NCBI GenBank assembly: GCA_010015655.1
Contig: ML976759.1
Location: 124,001-188,000, forward strand
Reading direction: 5' to 3'
DNA length: 64,000 bases
DNA from: Bimuria novae-zelandiae CBS 107.79
Taxonomy: Eukaryota > Ascomycota > Dothideomycetes > Pleosporales > Didymosphaeriaceae
Below are positions 45,468 through 56,324 of the stretch, one piece after another (position 1 is the stretch's first letter; each line of letters begins with the position of its first letter). Made by a program: the position numbers and the translations under genes. The notes beneath the pieces were generated by a model, which saw nothing but the letters and a program-made list of their open reading frames with translations, was not told where the DNA came from and did no database searches.

Positions 45468-47173
45468 TCACAGACCATGCGGACTTTCCGTGTGGCCTGC
45501 AAGGTCAGTTGTTGGAAGCACATATGGCTTCAAGCCTGATCTCGCATTCATGATCCGTTCGCACGCATGACCCACCCTGATAACATTTCCATCCCGATTT
45601 CGATCTCCAAATATGTACACAGAGAAACTGTTGATTGTTGTTAGTGATCGTACAGGAAGATGTCACACAGGAAAGTGTGGTAAGATGCCACTTACGGTAT
45701 GCCAGGCGCAACATCCACCAAATTGCTCCTTGCATCAATCTCGATTTCAGTGTCCTCAGGATATCTGCCCATTGAAACACTCATTACCGGTGAACCAGCC
45801 TTAGCTGCGAACGTTTGAAGAGTCGCAGATAGGTTCGGTACAAGCAAAACATGCAAGTCAAAGTCTCGCAGCGTCCCAGGAATTGTCGTCGCATAAGTTG
45901 CGTCTTCAAGAGATGATAAATATCGGTATAGCGGGTCCGAGGGATCTGTTGCATTGGCGGCTTCTAGACGCGCAACATTGCGTGCTGGATACCCCTCCTC
46001 TGGACAAAGTTTGGTGAAAGCGATGAGGTCATCCAATGTGTGAATTTTGTTCGGATTTGTAATTAGAGAGGAGAGATAATTGTTGATGGACGTCTTCATG
46101 TCCGTATTCAGTACGCAACCTTTCACTCTTGCGGGCAATTCCGCATAAGTCGCGACGCCGGAGATCTTGTCTACTGAGACGATGTTCGCGCCACATGTCG
46201 TGAGATGATTTATGAGCTTGGAGAAGGCTGTTTGCTTTGCTGAATGCATGTTATCGACTTCGGGGAGTAGCCCACGGGCTGGTATGCCGATTCGAACGCC
46301 ACATAGGTCTGTTCTCATCGCAAGGGGGACGTACAGATTTCCTCGAGCGTCTTCATTGTCGGCAAGTAGACTCACGAGACCAGACGCATCATTGACTGTC
46401 TTTGTTATGACGCCCACAGTATCTTCTTTCGCGCTCGCGTATATGATTCCTTCTGACGAAAGCAGTCCCCGAGTAGGCGTAAAGCCTACGACTCCACATC
46501 GTTCCGCGGGATGCACAATGCTATAGCAGGTCTGCTACTTGTCAGCTCACAGTTCAGGTTGTCGAGCGGTGAACCTAGAAAACGCATTCGAAAGCAGCAG
46601 TTGGGTACATACCTCGGTCCCTATTGCTGCAGAAGCCAGTCCCAGAGCGGTCGCAATCGCACTACCTGTACTACTTCCACTAGTCTTCATGTTTGGGCAA
46701 AATGGTCCATACGCCTGCCCGCCTCTTGCGCTCCATCCACTGCAACCACTCGTAGAGCGGAACCCAGCCCACTCTGCCATGTTAGTCTTCCCAAGAATGA
46801 TAGCTCCCACATGCCTGAGCGCTGTCACGACTGCAGATTCCTTGCTTGGCTTCGCTCCAACAAGAGCCATAGACCCAGCGGTCGCCTCCATGGAGTCAAG
46901 CGTGACTATGCTGTCTTTTACCAGTATAGGGGTGCCCAGCAGGGGACGTCCGTGGCTCGAGCGGACTCTTTCGACGTCCATTTGCTTGGCGATGTCAAGT
47001 GCATCTGGATTGACTTCGATAACGGCGTGGTAGTTGGAGTCCACCTCTCGAATGCGCTGGAGGTATGCACGGATGAGGTCAACAGAAGTGAATAGGCCTT
47101 GATCGAGTCCATAGCAGAGCTCGAAAAGAGATGTATCTAAGAGCGAAGGAATTGTCAGGTTATTTAAAGACAT
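45468..47173 (-). CDS. Amidase (amidase-signature family)
   Basis: Three exons: 47173-46613, 46531-45696 and 45627-45468, 518 aa, usual for fungal amidases. Introns are 81 and 68 nt; I chose the acceptor at 46532-46533 because it gives the phase-0 junction GTE/TCYSIVHPAERCGVVGF. The Ser-cisSer-Lys triad is visible: Lys86 (GTPILVKDSI), the Gly/Ser run KTSGSSTGSA (163-172) and Ser191 (TCYSIV). The last exon FSVYIFGDRNRDGN...LKPYVLP is family-typical. These enzymes hydrolyse carboxylic amides to acid and ammonia. No signal peptide, so probably cytosolic. A solo LTR lies about 230 bp beyond its 3' end. Specific substrate unknown. Confidence 0.92.
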
Positions 47174-48016
47174 ATTGGTGCGTTCTCAGGGGATGCTCGG
47201 AGAGACAGAGTTGCGATGTACCTTTTCCAGCATTTATTATTTCTCTATATAGGCTTTCCCGTACTCTTCAATTCACCAGTGGTTCGAGCAGTATATCCAC
47301 TGTGCACCGTCCACATCGCTGTGATACGTGGAGAGTCTTGAGAATGGCAGATCATTGAATCAAATGTCACTATTGACTCGCTGGTTGCAAAATGAAACTA
47401 CCTACCAGTCCTTCATTTCGTATTGTCTAACTGATCGTGACGGTTCAAGGAAATTTCTTCTCGTAGGGAGTGGTGTCTTTGAGCCAGTTAGTGAAGGTTG
47501 ACTAAGAGTGTAAGAAGGGACAACATTCAACGTAAACGTGATATATATTTCGATCCCAGCAATTCTAAGGACATCTCATCACTTCTAAAATACTCACATC
47601 GTTTTGGCTACGAGCACGCAGCATTAAGTTGTCGATCGTCATATGAGAATAAGGCCTGGAGTGACGCGATATAGCCTGACATGTGGAAATTCCCACAATG
47701 GATTTCCTCTGTCCCCAGGCAGTCATCGCACGCGCGCGTAGGTACCTGCAGTGTAAATTGACAATGCGACGAGGTCGTAGCGTTGAGGTGTAGCGTAGGC
47801 ATCCGCAGGATCCATGGGACGCACAAAAGAACGGCACAAAAGCGCGCGACTCTGACTGACTGAGACGTATGGGTTTGCTGCGTTGGTGCCAAATTGAGAT
47901 TCTGCGGTGACCCAATTCCTAAGTATTCGTAAACGATGTGAACCGAGGGACATTGCAGGCTAGACGTGAATGTGTGTCAGGCGTCGGCAGGCTCATGTGA
48001 CACAACATTATCGGTG
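47174..48016. other. Intergenic between amidase and TE block
   Basis: Amidase promoter region. Short frames at 47.5-47.95 kb (minus) are overlapping and unconvincing. Confidence 0.45.
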
Positions 48017-48486
48017 GTTTCGTAAATTCCCGCTCACCATGTGACCTGGGCGCTAGTTAGGTAATCGCTTCCTGCGCGCCTTTTGGCCCTACCTATTTTT
48101 TTATATAATTAAATACCGTATATAAATTTATCCCCTAAATAATATTTTACTATTATTCTTAAGGATTATTATAATACTAGCTAATAGTTATAAACGTAAA
48201 AGTACTTAAATATTTAAAAGGGGTAAAAATTTATTTTAAGTAATATAAGTAGCTAAAAAGTCTTGTATAATAAAATTATCTTATAAAAAGATTTTTAAAA
48301 AAGTAAAAGCTAGGGTACCTTTATAAGAAATAGTAAATAAAGCTAATTATATAATTACTACTAAAGTAACTAAGGTAGAGCAACTCAAGGATAAAAATAT
48401 TAAAAAGAAAAAAAAATATACTTAAAGGATAGCTTATTATTAGCCTAGTTGGGTTTTTTTATAATAAGGAGTAGGCTTTATAAATA

Positions 48487-48906
48487 GGTTAGGTTGCAAG
48501 GATCACAGTTGGGTCTAACTAAGTAGAACACCAAATTCTAAACTTTAAACTCTCTATAACTTTATAAATAGAGGAGTTATACTTATGTAATTTTAATTTT
48601 AACATAAGGTGTATATATATATTAATAGTAATATATTTAATTTTTAAATAATTATAAAGTATATTAAGGCGTACATCCTAAAAAAAGACGTAAAATATTA
48701 CTTAAAGGATAGCTTTTTTCTAAAATAAATATAAAATATAGATTTTTTTATTTATTTATATAACTTATATATATATATATATATACACTTTATATTAAAA
48801 TCGCATAATAATAGCTCCTCTATTTATTAAGTTATAAAGAGTTTAAAGTTTAGAATTTTAGTATTCCGCTTAGTTAGACCTAACTATAGTCCCTGCGACC
48901 CAACCT
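48487..48906. repeat. Foldback inverted repeat
   Basis: Arms of about 90 bp (48487-48575 and 48815-48906) are reverse complements with scattered transition differences and are separated by an AT-rich spacer with (AT)n. It would fold into a long hairpin and resembles a MITE or foldback element. Part of the right arm (from 48884, ctatagtccctgcga) is repeated directly at 48949-48991, next to the Fot1 insertion. Confidence 0.7.
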
Positions 48907-48992
48907 AGTTACTAGCCTAATAAGTGGCTTATTAAAGTAATTAATAAAACTATAGTCCCTGCGATCCAACCTAGTTACTAGCCTAATAAGTA

Positions 48993-50839
48993 ACGTGGTT
49001 CACCACCGAGCTGGCCAACCCCACCAAGCAGGCCAACTTTGCTAAATGCAGCCCACCTCTAGCTTATACTATAATGCCATCACAACATAACGCGTAATAA
49101 CCTTATACTAAAAGCGTACTATAGCTTGCTATCTAAGCTATAATTAAAAATTATAATAAAAGTAAAAGACGCGTTATTATAGCCTTTAGCGTGCCTTAAA
49201 TAATAGTATAATAATAACGCTAAGGAGCCCTCTCTTGACGCGATTGCGAGCCCAATTTAAAGAAGCTAACTAAGCTAGAGGAGGAGGCTCTAGTCTAACG
49301 TATACTTAAGCTTAACTAGTGAGGAATAGGTGCAATAAGGGATATAGTCTAAGATATAGCTAATAATTTACTTGCTAAGCGTGGTAGATAGCCTATTAAT
49401 AAGCACTAGGTAGACAGGCTTAAGACGCGTACGCTAGAAATTAAGCTTTAAAGGAGCTATTTATATAATTATTAGCAAGCCCTAAACGAAGATCCACGTA
49501 TTATAACGCCCTAGTTTAAGCTAGTTACTAATACTAAGGCTAAGTACGATATTGCTAATAACGACACGTATAACTTTGACAAGACAGGCTTTATAATGGG
49601 GGTAATACAGGGTTAGATAGTCTTTACAGGCTCTAAGAAGCGAAGCAACCTAAAGAAGATTTAACCTAATAACTATAGGTAGGTTACTAATATCTAGGGT
49701 ATCAGCGCTAAAGGCTAGGCTCTACTACCCTTTCTTATCTTCCTTAGCAAGGTTCTAATTACCTCCTAGTTCTATAATCTACCCTAAGACTAGGTTATTA
49801 AAGTCAGTCTTAATAGCTAGACGTTAAATAAGCTTAGCCTTGCCTAGCTAAGGCACTTTAATACCTATACTAAGGCGCGTAGTTTAGGTGCACACTAGCT
49901 ACTAATTATAGGTAGTTACGAGAGCCACTGCTTACACGAATTCCACAAATACTGTAAGGAATAGAAGATTATTATTCTCTATATGCCTTTACACTCATTA
50001 CACCTCTTATAGCCACTTAATGTAGGTTATTTTTCGCCTTTAAAGCGGGCGTACAGCAATGAGATTAGTAGCTTAGCACGGTACAGCACTAAGCAGATTA
50101 AGAAAGAAGCCTTTTTACTAGCCTTTAAAGTAGCTTTTAAGAAGGTAATAATAAAGGCGAATATCTACGCAGGCTTTAGAGGCACTAGATTAGTCCTACA
50201 CGACTTAGAGGCAGTGTTATTAAGACTTAATGTGGTTCTTTATACGCTAACTCCACCTAACGTAAAGGACACCCTATAGGAATTAAAAACACTAAGTAAC
50301 CTCCGCGAAATAGAGGCTTAGTTAACGCTAGTTCGTAAGCGTGTATAAAAGTATAGAGATTTACTAGTTTCTTCGCTTCTTAGAGCTATTAAGCAGCTTA
50401 ATAAAGGTGTTGCATTAATAGGGCACGAAATAGTATTAATATAACAGGAAATAGCAGGGCTTTGTAAGATAGTAGAGATAGTAATAAAGGTAAAAAGTTA
50501 AAAGAGGAAGTATATTTAGGCAGCTAAGACACTTATAGTAAGAGAGGTAGTTAATTTAATAGCTAAAAAGGATAGTAGTGGGCAAAAGGAGGGTGAAGAG
50601 TCTGCAAAGAGGGTGCGTGGGCAGAGGCGCTGCGAACGTTACGGCGAAACTGGCCACAACGCTCGCACCTGCACAGTAGAAATTATAAATACATCTAATA
50701 GCAATAAGTCTAAATAGTATTTCTATATTCTGCGAATTATAGTAAATTATAGTGGTGTTGTAGGAGGCGCTTCGCAATAGACTGACTTTTAAAAAGTGGC
50801 CCGCTCGGTGGGGTTGGCCCGCTCGGTGGTGAACCACGT
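48993..50839 (+). mobile_element. Dead Fot1/pogo-type DNA transposon
   Basis: 1,847 bp with terminal inverted repeats of about 47 bp (ACGTGGTTCACCACCGAGC... at the left, reverse complement at the right), flanked by TA (48991-48992 and 50840-50841), the target site of Tc1/mariner-pogo elements. A decayed plus-strand transposase is readable: HWVDRLKTRTLEIKL (CENP-B-like HTH), YNFDKTGF (first Asp, about 49569), ISAKG, NVGYFSPLKRAY and a C-terminal CCHC-like tail. The third catalytic Asp of the family (PLDV) is Asn here (AAT at 50019-50021), and stops abound. The sequence continues across the insertion (cttattaaag at 48928, tttattaaag at 50843). Confidence 0.88.
49210..50700 (+). pseudogene. Transposase remnant of the Fot1-type element
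   Basis: DDE superfamily endonuclease remnant inside the Fot1-like element, with many TAG/TAA/TGA where Gln or Trp would stand. The C-terminal tail at about 50575-50690 (RGQRRCERYGETGHNARTC) is much less mutated than the rest and has normal GC; its zinc-knuckle second Cys is replaced by Tyr, consistent with a G-to-A change. Limits are approximate. Confidence 0.75.
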
Positions 50840-51284
50840 TAGTTTATTAAAGTAATTAATAAAACTTACGTAAGGTATTACTATAAAGCGTACTATAATA
50901 ATAAAATAGTTAATAGTGTAGAAAATAGTAATTATAAATAATTACTTCGTAGCCTTATAGCAAGCGAGGTATAAAAATAGGCTAATAGCGTTATTATAAA
51001 AATAAGCACCTAAAACAAAGTCTTTATTAAAAACCTTATTATTATTATATATTTAAGTTAAACTTTAGTAAAAGATTATATTGTAAACGCTTTTAAACGC
51101 GGGAAAAGTTACTTACGTATTACTAATATAAAACCTAGCGTAAAAGATTTTAAGTTAGTTACGCGTAGGTAGTCTGCAAGGCTTTTAAGTATAACTTACT
51201 ACTACTAATTATTAACTTATTAAGCTACTAGACGTTATAGTAATTTACTAAATAGGTAATAGGCTAGCTATCTAAATACGGGAC

Positions 51285-51530
51285 GTGTAGAGGTGCCAGG
51301 ACACCATGTGCTCGAACTATGCCTATGTGTGCTACTTTCAGCGTACTGAATCGTTGCTGGTGCGGTTCTCTGATCATATGCCCGTCGAGGGCAATATAGT
51401 CGCCATATGGGCCCGCGAGGTGTCGCTGCAAAGGTGTACAGTTGCAGCGTCGTCAGACAATGTTTGGTTAATAATAGCAAAGTCTCGTGAGCAGGCTAGG
51501 CGACGACGGAGGAGAAGCAACTCTAATAGT
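51285..51530. other. GC-normal island inside RIP block
   Basis: About 250 bp of ordinary composition starting near acgggacgtgtagaggtgcc, in sharp contrast to AT-rich flanks. Frames are open on both strands here (plus 51306-51584, minus 51268-51480), but neither shows a known motif. It may be single-copy DNA that escaped RIP or a younger insertion. Confidence 0.6.
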
Positions 51531-52016
51531 AAGCCTATAATAAAAGATATATTTAAATTATTAATTATATCTATAATAATTTAATTAGCATAAAGTTAGC
51601 TATTTTAATAATTACTTACTTAATAGTAAAAACTTAATCGTCTACTAAATAACTTACTAGTTTTAACGTAGGATTTATAGTAACGTAGAGGAGCTATACT
51701 ATATAACACTACTTTTCTTATAGTAGTGGCTTAATAAGGGTCTATATAAATATTATAAAGATATAAGAAAAGTCTTTACTATAATTAAGAATAACAGAAT
51801 TAATTTTAATATACTTATAAATCCTTTAGAGGCTAGTATACTATATATTTTATAATAAAAAGTATAAGAGCTACTACTACTTTTATTAATTAAATTTTAA
51901 GTATATACTATTTGCTAGTAGCGTAAATTTAAAAGAATGACTTTAGAGTAAAAAGATTAGTGCCTAAAAAATATAAAGGAAAAAGAACGTGTAGAGTAAG
52001 AGAAGTAAGAGGAGAA

Positions 52017-52098
52017 AGAAAATAAGAATAAGAATAAGAATAAGGAGAAGAATAAGGAGAAGAATAAGGAGAAGAATAAGGAGAAGAATAAGGGGAAG
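52017..52098. repeat. Purine-rich microsatellite (GAATAAGGAGAA)n
   Basis: Starts as a 6-bp (AATAAG) repeat and passes into a 12-bp unit gaataaggagaa. If translated on the plus strand it gives a Lys/Asn/Glu run. Within the degraded outer element. Confidence 0.9.
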
Positions 52099-53682
52099 AG
52101 CTTATTTATATAGTAAATATAAGAAGTTATTAAAGCTTAAGGTTACGTTGCTAATATTAATTTTATAGTTACTTATATTTTACGCTTTAATTATATTATT
52201 AATTACTTTTAAATATAGGATACGTTATAAGTACTTTTAGTAAAGAATTTACGTTTTTTATTTTACTAATTTTAGCCTATAAAAGTTAATTTTAAGGACG
52301 TTATTACCTAAGTATACGTATATTAAACTAACTTATTAACAAAATTATATAAAACTATAATATAAATAACTTAACGCTAGTAAATACTAAATCTATATAG
52401 ATTACTATTATAATATTTAATAATATTTACACTTAATAATAACGCGTTAATTACTTAAGCTTTTTAGCTTTTATATCTTTTATACTTACTAGCCTAAGTA
52501 GCTAAAGTACTTTTTTACTTATACGTTATTATAGCAAACCTCCTGCACGCCTAACTTTAAAAAAATATTAAAAATATAAAAAAATAGGCGCCTACTAAAA
52601 GTTCTTTATTATTTATAACTTTAATACTATAAGCTCTACTAAATTAGATTTATATTTAGTAAGTATAATAATAGATACTTAAGTACTACTTTAGCGTCTA
52701 AATAAAGCCATTAAATTCTAGCTAATTAATAAATAAAAATATTATTTATTATAATTACTAAGCGTAGCCCTAGGTATAGCGTATAATATAATAGTATTTT
52801 ATTAACTATAAAAATTTTATTAGCTTTACTATAATTACTCCTTAATAGATAAGGTAATTGAAATACTTATTAACGTTTATAGCTAGTAGTAAGCTTTATC
52901 TCTTTAACTTTTATACTAAATATAATACTTAAACTAGCGTATTTACCTTTAACTAAGTATACTTATAATTACCTATACGCTTATTATAAGCGCTTTTATT
53001 AAATACTATTACTTACTTTACCTTATACGCTAGCTAGTAGTAAGCTTTAAATACTTAATAAAGAACTACGTTACGCTTAGCTACTCCTTTAGTTACTACT
53101 TTTTAATTTTACCTTATACTAGTAAGAGTCTCCTAAATAGTTATTTATAAAGCTTTTATGTTATAAGTATTATACAAGAAAGCCTACATTTTGTCTAAGT
53201 AGGTATTTAGCTAGCCTTATAGTAACTCTTTAAGCTTCTTGCGATAGTACTATAGTAGTAATAGTAGCTACCCCCGCTATACGCAGGCTAGCAGGTAAGG
53301 CTACCTTTAGTACTTTAGGCTAAGTTAAATCTACTTAATTATTAGATAGGCTACTTTAGTATCTCTTTAGATTTTTATAACGCTAATATTATTTTTAAGA
53401 TAATTAATTATAGCTTATAATACTATTAGTAGTAACTTAGCTTTATTTAGTAACTTTAAAAAGTACTTATAGATTCTTTAAATGCATTAAAAGGTTAATA
53501 TTTAGCTAGTAAATCCGTGTTTCAAATAACGTACGATTACTAACATGTGGGGCAGGTCACATGGTGAGCGGGAATTTACGAAACGACAATAGCCTAGAGT
53601 GCTAGAACCGCGCTTCGCCGTTACCTGAGCCGCAAGATCCGCCACTTCCCTTCACCCAACAACAGTGCCATCGAGTCGAGCC

Positions 53683-55338
53683 ATGAGCGAAGCCAACGCA
53701 ACTAGAACACGCCAAGTACGACAGCGATCGCGGATAGCATGCGAGCCTTGCCGTGAGCGCAAAAGGAAATGTGATGGCGGCGACCCGTGCAGTCTGTGCC
53801 GCGTTTACGGGTATGAGTGCTCGTACCGTAGCCACCCACGGAAACGAAGACGCGATGGCGGAAGTGCATTGCCATCCCAGACGCATCCGACAAGTCCTCC
53901 GGACGACACTGTAACTCTACTGGATCAAACACCACCACCAACGTTGGCTTCGACACCTTTTGTGCAGTCACTTGAGAGCAATTCGGGATCCGCCTTCGTT
54001 CGTACTTTTGCCTTCACCGTGGATCCGAACAATGCGCCGCCATCTCAGATGCTGGGCTGGAACGTCTTCCTTGGTCAGCGCCAGATGTCAACGTCCATGC
54101 CGCTGCGCAACATAACCGATATCGTGACGCAGACTACTATGGAAGATCTCGTTGCAGTTTACTTCGGAAAACTCGATCCATGCTACGGCTTCGTAGACCG
54201 AAAATACGTAGACGATGCTGTTCAGCAGCAATGGCTTTCCGGAAGTGGAAGCTCGGCATCCGAAGCAGTCCTGTGTGGTATCGCAGCTCTTGGGTGTGTC
54301 TTCTCCAACCTGCAAGATCTGCAGACAGAGACGAGCCTGTTTGTTCTTGCGAAACTTCTGCTAGACCTGGCGAGCGACGACATCTCCATTGACACAGCCA
54401 TAGCCTGGATTCTGCGCACCGTTTATTTGCGCCTGACGGGAAAGCCTGATGAGACGTGGATGGCAAGCTGCGTGGCCCTGCATCTGATTGATGCCGCAGG
54501 CCTGCATTGCGAATCCGGAACAGATGCCCCATTTCGGCGAGCTGGACGGTCTTCTACACCGGACCAAAGGCGAAGGATGTTAGGCGTCACGCGTCACTTA
54601 AACGTCTGGCTGTCCTTCGATCTAGGACGAACTCGTGTGACTCTTCAGAACATGTCAACAGTCCCCGCGGCTCCCAGGCCCGATGATTATACAACTGAGC
54701 TCCTCGGACTCCTGTCTTACACAGAGAACATGGACCCGACTAAGAGCATACGTGGCCCTGAACTTGTAACCGCGATGTCAGAAGTATTGAATCGGGTTCA
54801 CACTCGACCTCCATCCATTCTGGCTCAGTGCAACTTAACTCTTTGCTTGTTTCGCAGGCTCTATACACTAAGATGGCCGGTGGAGAGTGCCAACTTGGAT
54901 AAAGTGGTGCAGCTCATTGAACGAGCCATACAAGCTGTGCACACGCTCCTAGAAGCCGGATCACCCTGGCACCACATGGCCAATGTTCCATTTCAGTCAG
55001 TCTGTACGCTTCTCGCTATCGATACCACCAAATCTTTCTCTTTGCTAGGACCTACCATGGCATGCCTCGCAAGTGTCAGCGACACCTATCGAACCAGGGC
55101 AACACAGGATGCTCACGCTGCAGCACGCGCACTAATCTTGATGCATCAGAAACGGCGAGAAGCAAACGTGCTGAGGCAGTCAGAAATGCTCAAGCTCTAC
55201 CCCACCGAAGAACCTACCGGTCAAGACACGTCGGGACAATTCTCCTCGGACCAGGCTCAGACGTTCGCCGATCTCCCCTGGTTCAGCGAATTCTTCACCG
55301 ACATGGAAATTGCGAATTTTCTTAGTGGGACGGGATGA
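53683..55338 (+). CDS. Zn2Cys6 fungal transcription factor
   Basis: Single exon, 551 aa, from the first ATG (MSEANATRTR). A binuclear zinc cluster is complete: Cys20, 23, 30, 36, 39 and 46 (C-x2-C-x6-C-x5-C-x2-C-x6-C), followed by a basic linker HPRKRRRD. The middle (about 165-330, DLVAVYFGKLDPCYGFVDRKYV, LFVLAKLLLDLASDD, LRLTGKPDETWMASCVALHLI) fits the fungal-specific regulatory domain. Such proteins bind CGG-containing sites in the nucleus and control catabolic or secondary-metabolite genes. It converges with the cytochrome-b5 reductase gene (61 bp between stops), and the end of the degraded transposon lies only 98 bp before the ATG. Targets unknown. Confidence 0.92.
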   Translation: MSEANATRTRQVRQRSRIACEPCRERKRKCDGGDPCSLCRVYGYECSYRSHPRKRRRDGGSALPSQTHPTSPPDDTVTLLDQTPPPTLASTPFVQSLESNSGSAFVRTFAFTVDPNNAPPSQMLGWNVFLGQRQMSTSMPLRNITDIVTQTTMEDLVAVYFGKLDPCYGFVDRKYVDDAVQQQWLSGSGSSASEAVLCGIAALGCVFSNLQDLQTETSLFVLAKLLLDLASDDISIDTAIAWILRTVYLRLTGKPDETWMASCVALHLIDAAGLHCESGTDAPFRRAGRSSTPDQRRRMLGVTRHLNVWLSFDLGRTRVTLQNMSTVPAAPRPDDYTTELLGLLSYTENMDPTKSIRGPELVTAMSEVLNRVHTRPPSILAQCNLTLCLFRRLYTLRWPVESANLDKVVQLIERAIQAVHTLLEAGSPWHHMANVPFQSVCTLLAIDTTKSFSLLGPTMACLASVSDTYRTRATQDAHAAARALILMHQKRREANVLRQSEMLKLYPTEEPTGQDTSGQFSSDQAQTFADLPWFSEFFTDMEIANFLSGTG

Positions 55339-55399
55339 TCGAGGATGCTACATCGGTTGTTATACGACACACAGAGTATAATACAAAATCGCGCTACGC

Positions 55400-56324
55400 T
55401 CAGAACGTGTGTATCTGATCTTTTCGATACCCAAGTTGCTCCAATATCCCTTTCTCTTTTCGCGTCCCCACAAGGCTTGATTCCATAGCCGGCGGCCCAC
55501 ACACAAAAACTTTCGTCTCGCCCCCCTTCGGCAACGGCGCTACTTCTTCTAGCAGCTTTTTCGTAACCCTCCCCTTGCGCAAGGTCGTGCTCTCGTCTGG
55601 TCGACTCACAGTGTACACGATCCTAAAGCGATCCCTGAACTCATTCTCGAACCTCTGAAACTCTTCCGTAAGATGGCAATCTTCATCCGTGTTGACGCCA
55701 TACACGATAGTTACTGCCGTCTTGTCGTCGGGGTTCTGCAGGATGCCTTGTGCGAGCTGAAATATAGGAGTTATCCCGGCACCCCCGGCTATGAGCGTGA
55801 CATGCGGCACACTGTTGGGTACCCACTGGTGGCCGCGGATCGCAGCTGCGAAGAGCAATTTGTCGCCTGGTTTGAGGGAGTGCAGATGCGTGCTCTGCTT
55901 TCCATCGGGATATTGCTTGACCAGCAATTCGAGGACGCCGGGCTCGTTTATGGCGCTGATGGGTGTGTAGGGTCTTACGGCTGGGAGCCATCTGCCCTGC
56001 GGCCAGGACATTGTGAGAACGGCGGCTGTGCTGCGTTCAGCAATTTACATATTAGATAGAGAGGGGTGGCTTACATGTCAGCGAAAGGCCGCTCACGTCG
56101 GCCTCGTGAGGCAACGCAAAGCGTAACCGCTTGGTGTCGTGGTTCACTTGCTCTGAGCACTGCAGCGGGAGTGACACGAATGCTGGACCGCGTCCGAATA
56201 CCGCACGTGGGGCATTCGCATCTGCATCCACATCGCGGCCTAGTTTGGAAACTAGGAGGCCAGCGCCGATGCTACCAACTGTGACGCCCGCTACAATGGT
56301 CCTGGGTTGTACGGGTAGCGCCAT
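55400..56324 (-). CDS. NADH-cytochrome b5 reductase
   Basis: Two exons, 56324-56075 and 56025-55400, with a 49-nt intron, 291 aa. A short N-terminal hydrophobic anchor (IVAGVTVGSIGAGLLVSK) is followed by the ferredoxin-reductase fold: FAD-binding VRPYTPIS, LKPGDKLLFAA, NADH-binding TLIAGGAGITPIFQLAQ, and VFVCGPPAMESSL, ending in HTF. This flavoenzyme passes electrons from NADH to cytochrome b5 for sterol and fatty-acid desaturation or, in mitochondria (Mcr1-type), for ascorbyl radical reduction. The N-terminal helix fits an ER or outer-mitochondrial anchor; I cannot tell which. The acceptor at 56026-56027 is preferred because it keeps the frame. Confidence 0.93.

Larger units (their letters stand above)
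48017..53584. mobile_element. RIP-degraded element bounded by perfect 32-bp inverted repeats
   Basis: The 32 bases at 48017-48048 (begin GTTTCGTAAA, end GTGACCTG) are exactly repeated in inverse orientation at 53553-53584. The bounded 5.57 kb is almost entirely AT-rich with TpA excess and no usable open frame, as after heavy RIP. The inverted repeat suggests a DNA transposon; I could not find a target-site duplication and could not recover a transposase for the outer element. A foldback repeat, a Fot1-like element, a GC-normal island and a microsatellite lie inside and are listed separately. Confidence 0.7.

Noticed and set aside
51268..51584. Overlapping opposite frames in the GC-normal island as real genes
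   Set aside because: Both strands are open over the same short stretch with no motif; the island itself is the observation worth keeping.
48005..53600. Target-site duplication for the 32-bp inverted-repeat element
   Set aside because: Flanks (tatcggtg on the left, gacaatag on the right) do not match at 2-11 bp.
53665..53682. GTG start for the Zn2Cys6 gene
   Set aside because: Nuclear fungal genes start at ATG; the first ATG is at 53683 and precedes the zinc cluster.
41036..56324. Secondary-metabolite cluster built around the O-methyltransferase and Zn2Cys6 regulator
   Set aside because: No polyketide synthase, NRPS, terpene cyclase or P450 is visible, the methyltransferase is broken, and the two genes are 11 kb apart with a housekeeping gene between.
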